From: Actinomadura graeca
Lineage (GTDB): Bacteria; Actinomycetota; Actinomycetes; Streptosporangiales; Streptosporangiaceae
DNA: 64,000 bases
Reading direction: 5' to 3'
Assembly (NCBI RefSeq): GCF_019175365.1
Contig: NZ_CP059572.1
Coordinates: 7,936,001-8,000,000, forward strand
Shown here: positions 61,878 through 64,000 of the stretch, in pieces
Layout of the letters: the number at the start of each line of letters is the position of its first letter
Position numbering within the stretch: the first letter of the stretch is position 1
The notes under the pieces: generated by a model
Databases searched by the model: none
What the model saw: the letters and a program-made list of their open reading frames with translations, nothing else
What the model was told of the DNA's origin: nothing
Position numbers and translations under genes: made by a program

Positions 61878-62679
61878 ACCCGTGGTCGACGGGCGCGACG
61901 TGCGTGACCAGCGACCCGGCCTGGGCGAGCGACAGCAGGTCGGGCAGCGCGTACTCGTCGGCCGCCTCCAGGTCGACCTGGTATTCCAGGTCCTGGAGGC
62001 CCGCGATGGTGAGACGGCTCAGCGGGTTCCCGGCCGCCCCGACGAAGCCCGTCATCAGCTCGTTCGCGAACACGCTCTCCCGCCAGTGGACGCGGGCCGT
62101 GCCGCCGCCGCCGCGGTTCTCCACCGGGACGGGGAGCGGCCCGCCGCCGAGCAGCCGCCCGTACTCGGCCATCGCCGCGGGCCCGGTGAACACCGGGTTC
62201 ACGAGCGCGTCCGGGGCGTCCGCCGGGGGGCTGACCAGGCCCTTCAGCCCCCACATGCTCCCGATGCCGAGGACGTGCCCCATCTCGTGGGTGATGACGT
62301 CGAGCAGCGTCCCCTCGGCCTCCATCTGCCCGAGGTCGGCGGTGTCGAAGGCCATGTGCCCCTTGCACGGCTGGAGCCACGTGCCGTCCGCGGCGCGGCG
62401 CGCGTGGGTCGGCCCCGCCTGGCCGAGCACGTGGCCGACGCCGTCGATCGCCTGTCCCTGCGCGAGGATCAGCACGTCGTCGATGAGGTCGCCGTCGATC
62501 TCGATGTCGGGCAGGTCCCCGACGATGACGCGCGCCCAGCGGTCCGCGGCCCCCGCGAACGCGGCCTGCTGCTCATCGGAGAGCCCGCCGAGGAAGCGGA
62601 TCTCGATGGTGAAGGGGGAGTCCGTCGCGGCGAGCTCCGAGGCCCGCGCGGCGTCGGCTTTCGCCAGATAGGTGTCCAT
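61837..62679 (-). CDS. Leishmanolysin-like (M8-related) zinc metalloprotease
   Basis: 280 residues. Zinc site DVITHEMGHVLGIGSMW near residue 130 (HExxHxxGxG metzincin-like), Met-turn candidate NELMTGF near 216. The preceding part (FTIEIRFLGGLSDEQQAAFAGAADRWARVIVGDLPD) is a typical start of these bacterial proteins. No signal peptide is visible, so an intracellular or non-classically secreted enzyme. ATG 62679 chosen; an upstream ATG at 62721 adds 14 mostly basic residues. Confidence 0.85.
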   Translation of the reverse strand: MDTYLAKADAARASELAATDSPFTIEIRFLGGLSDEQQAAFAGAADRWARVIVGDLPDIEIDGDLIDDVLILAQGQAIDGVGHVLGQAGPTHARRAADGTWLQPCKGHMAFDTADLGQMEAEGTLLDVITHEMGHVLGIGSMWGLKGLVSPPADAPDALVNPVFTGPAAMAEYGRLLGGGPLPVPVENRGGGGTARVHWRESVFANELMTGFVGAAGNPLSRLTIAGLQDLEYQVDLEAADEYALPDLLSLAQAGSLVTHVAPVDHGFMLPTIPVPVEAK

Positions 62680-62795
62680 GCCCCGACCCTGTGCCCTCGG
62701 CGGCCGGGCGCGCATGAGCAACCCCTACTCAACCGCGCCGTCGCGTGGCCGGGGGAGTGCGGCGTTCCAAATCCCCTGTCTCTGGCGGAACTGCT

Positions 62796-63647
62796 TCAGA
62801 ACAGGGTGGGGGGCTCGGCCGGCTCCGGTTCGGGCAGCGGCTCGACCTCCGGCACCAGGGCCCGCACGTCGTCGTGGAAGCGGCGGGCGAGCGGAAGCGC
62901 CTCGGCGTTGTCGGGCGTATGGACGAACACGGTCGGCGAACGGCCCTCGCGCAGCCACCCCGCGACCGTCCCCGCCCAGTCGCGCCAGCCCTCGACCGTC
63001 CCGGACGTGTCGTCCCTGCCGAGGTAGCGGACGATCGGGCGGCCCGTGAGGGCCCGCGACCGCCGGGGGACGCGGGGCTTCTTCGTCCAGGCGTCCCGTT
63101 CGGCGTCGCTGGTCGGGCGGCTCCGGAAGAGGGTGGTGGTGTCGAAGGGCACCCATTCGGCGCCGGCACTTGTGAGGACCTGTTCGAGGAGCCGCTCGGA
63201 CCGCGCGTCCTCGAAGAAGGCGCGGTGGCGGACCTCGACCGCGCGGGCGTGGGAGCGGGGGAGCCGGTGCAGGAAGCGCGCCAGGCCGCCGAGGTCGGCC
63301 GGCCCGAACGAGCCCGGCAGCTGGATCCAGAGCGCGTGGACGCGGGGCCCGAGCGGCTCGACCGCGTCCAGGAACGCGCGGACCTCGTCGTCGGCGCCGT
63401 TGAGGCGGCGCTCGTGCGTGATCGCCTTGGGCAGCTTGACCACGAACCGGAAGTCCGGGGACGTCTGCCGTGCCCACGACTCCACGGCGGTCCTCGCGGG
63501 GGTCGCGTAGAAGGTGGTGTTGCCCTCGACCGCGTTGCACCAGGTCGCGTACGCGCGCAGGCGCTCGTCCGGCGGAAGCGGGTGGGGCAGGAAGCGCCGC
63601 TGCCAGGGCGCGTGGGTCCACATCGCGCATCCCACGTGAAGCCGCAT
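62796..63647 (-). CDS. DUF72-domain protein
   Basis: 283 residues, TIM-barrel DUF72 (YecE-like): MRLHVGCAMWTHAPWQRRFLPHPLPPDERLRAYATWCNAVEGNTTFYATPARTAVESWARQTSPDFRFVVKLPKAITHERRL and FLHRLPRSHARAVEVRHRAFF, GRPIVRYLGRDDTSGTVEGW. The family is widespread with no proven function. ATG 63647 chosen because the longer frame to 63686 runs into the preceding terminator stem; the next upstream hairpin ends at 63687. Confidence 0.9.
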   Translation of the reverse strand: MRLHVGCAMWTHAPWQRRFLPHPLPPDERLRAYATWCNAVEGNTTFYATPARTAVESWARQTSPDFRFVVKLPKAITHERRLNGADDEVRAFLDAVEPLGPRVHALWIQLPGSFGPADLGGLARFLHRLPRSHARAVEVRHRAFFEDARSERLLEQVLTSAGAEWVPFDTTTLFRSRPTSDAERDAWTKKPRVPRRSRALTGRPIVRYLGRDDTSGTVEGWRDWAGTVAGWLREGRSPTVFVHTPDNAEALPLARRFHDDVRALVPEVEPLPEPEPAEPPTLF

Positions 63648-63686
63648 GAAGGCGACGCTACCGAACATGGAACGCCCGCCGAACAT

Positions 63687-63729
63687 GGGACGGGAGGCCG
63701 CGCGTAGCCCTGGCGCGGCCTCCCGTCCC
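63687..63729 (-). terminator. Strong hairpin terminator of the LPMO gene
   Basis: Perfect 17-bp stem (63687-63703 with 63713-63729) and 9-base loop, 22 bp beyond the LPMO stop on the minus strand. Confidence 0.88.
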
Positions 63730-63751
63730 GGTCTCGGTCAGCTACCGGAGG

Positions 63752-64000
63752 TCAGCTGAAGTCGAGGTCGGAGCACTGGTAGAAGGCGTTGCCGGTGTCC
63801 GCGATGTCCCAGACGGCCAGCATGATGTGGCGACCCGTGCGCTGCGGGAGCGTGCCGTTGTGGGTCGTCGGGTTGGACGGCATCTTGCCGCTGTAGTTCT
63901 GCTGGACGAACGGGGTGAGGTCCAGCGCGGCGCGGGTCAGCGGCTGGCTGCTGTTCCAGCCCTCCTTGGTGATGAAGTAGCGGAAGGAGGAGGTGGAGTG
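63752..64000 (-). CDS. AA10 lytic polysaccharide monooxygenase, partial (C-terminal part)
   Basis: Only the last 82 residues lie inside the window; the gene continues past the right edge. The translation HSTSSFRYFITKEGWNSSQPL and later LPQRTGRHIMLAVWDIADTGNAFYQCSDLDF ends at TGA. GRHIMLAVWxIADTGNAFYQC is the C-terminal core of chitin- or cellulose-active AA10 copper enzymes, including the axial Phe of the copper site (NAFYQ). Secreted in known members; the N-terminal His brace is outside the window. Confidence 0.92.
   Translation of the reverse strand, partial: HSTSSFRYFITKEGWNSSQPLTRAALDLTPFVQQNYSGKMPSNPTTHNGTLPQRTGRHIMLAVWDIADTGNAFYQCSDLDFS

Overview
This window looks like chromosomal DNA of a high-GC actinomycete. 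The markers are dense GC-rich coding on both strands, many GTG starts, ATGA/GTGA stop-start overlaps, an XRE/Scr1-type regulator, a DUF397 protein, two Methyltransf_19 (DUF574) methyltransferases, a DUF5999 protein, an HATPase_c_2 anti-sigma-like kinase and an actinobacterial-type cytochrome b. A Streptosporangiales member such as Actinomadura would fit, but that is an inference from gene families, not a measured phylogeny.

Layout. 1-10 kb: exopolyphosphatase-like protein, a convergent ctaD/qcrB respiratory pair, LysR, a PrsW-type intramembrane protease coupled to a membrane-anchored partner, a Cys-cluster pentapeptide protein, a 2OG-Fe(II) oxygenase and a HemK-like methyltransferase. 10.2-10.8 kb: two tiny ORFs, two strong terminators and tRNA-Arg(ACG) and tRNA-Gly(TCC). 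11-20 kb: SNase-like nuclease, acyl-CoA dehydrogenase, regulators, an ArsR-SRPBCC fusion with a clear promoter/operator, a divergent PRPP synthetase paralogue and two paralogous small membrane proteins around a DUF5999 gene. 21-25 kb: a tightly overlapped three-gene operon (secreted/membrane protein plus two P-loop NTPases) that I cannot assign to a known system. 25-31 kb: YbaK-like deacylase, FAD oxidoreductase/MarR/DoxX, trehalose-6-phosphate synthase and an anti-sigma kinase divergent from a DUF397 gene.

31-42 kb: DHA2-type drug exporter, an orphan asparagine-synthetase-like protein, and a leucine/isovalerate catabolic operon (carboxyltransferase, biotin carboxylase, HMG-CoA lyase, acyl-CoA dehydrogenase) divergent from a TetR gene across twin palindromes. 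42-48 kb: Cys-motif coiled-coil protein, then a cobalamin uptake/salvage operon (btuFCD-cbiZ) behind a cobalamin riboswitch. 47.5-52 kb: self-regulating TetR-VOC pair, hypotheticals, GNAT and alpha/beta hydrolase.

53-59.4 kb is a rearranged, decaying stretch: 14-bp and 26-bp tandem repeats, a frameshifted ArsR-rhodanese gene next to a broken methyltransferase gene, and the fused remains of a histidine kinase and a response regulator. Intact genes inside it are a split ArsR/SRPBCC operon, a methyltransferase and a TIGR01777-type epimerase. The end carries MmcQ/YjbR, carboxylesterase, MerR, an M8-like metalloprotease, a DUF72 protein and the C-terminal part of an AA10 lytic polysaccharide monooxygenase cut by the window edge.
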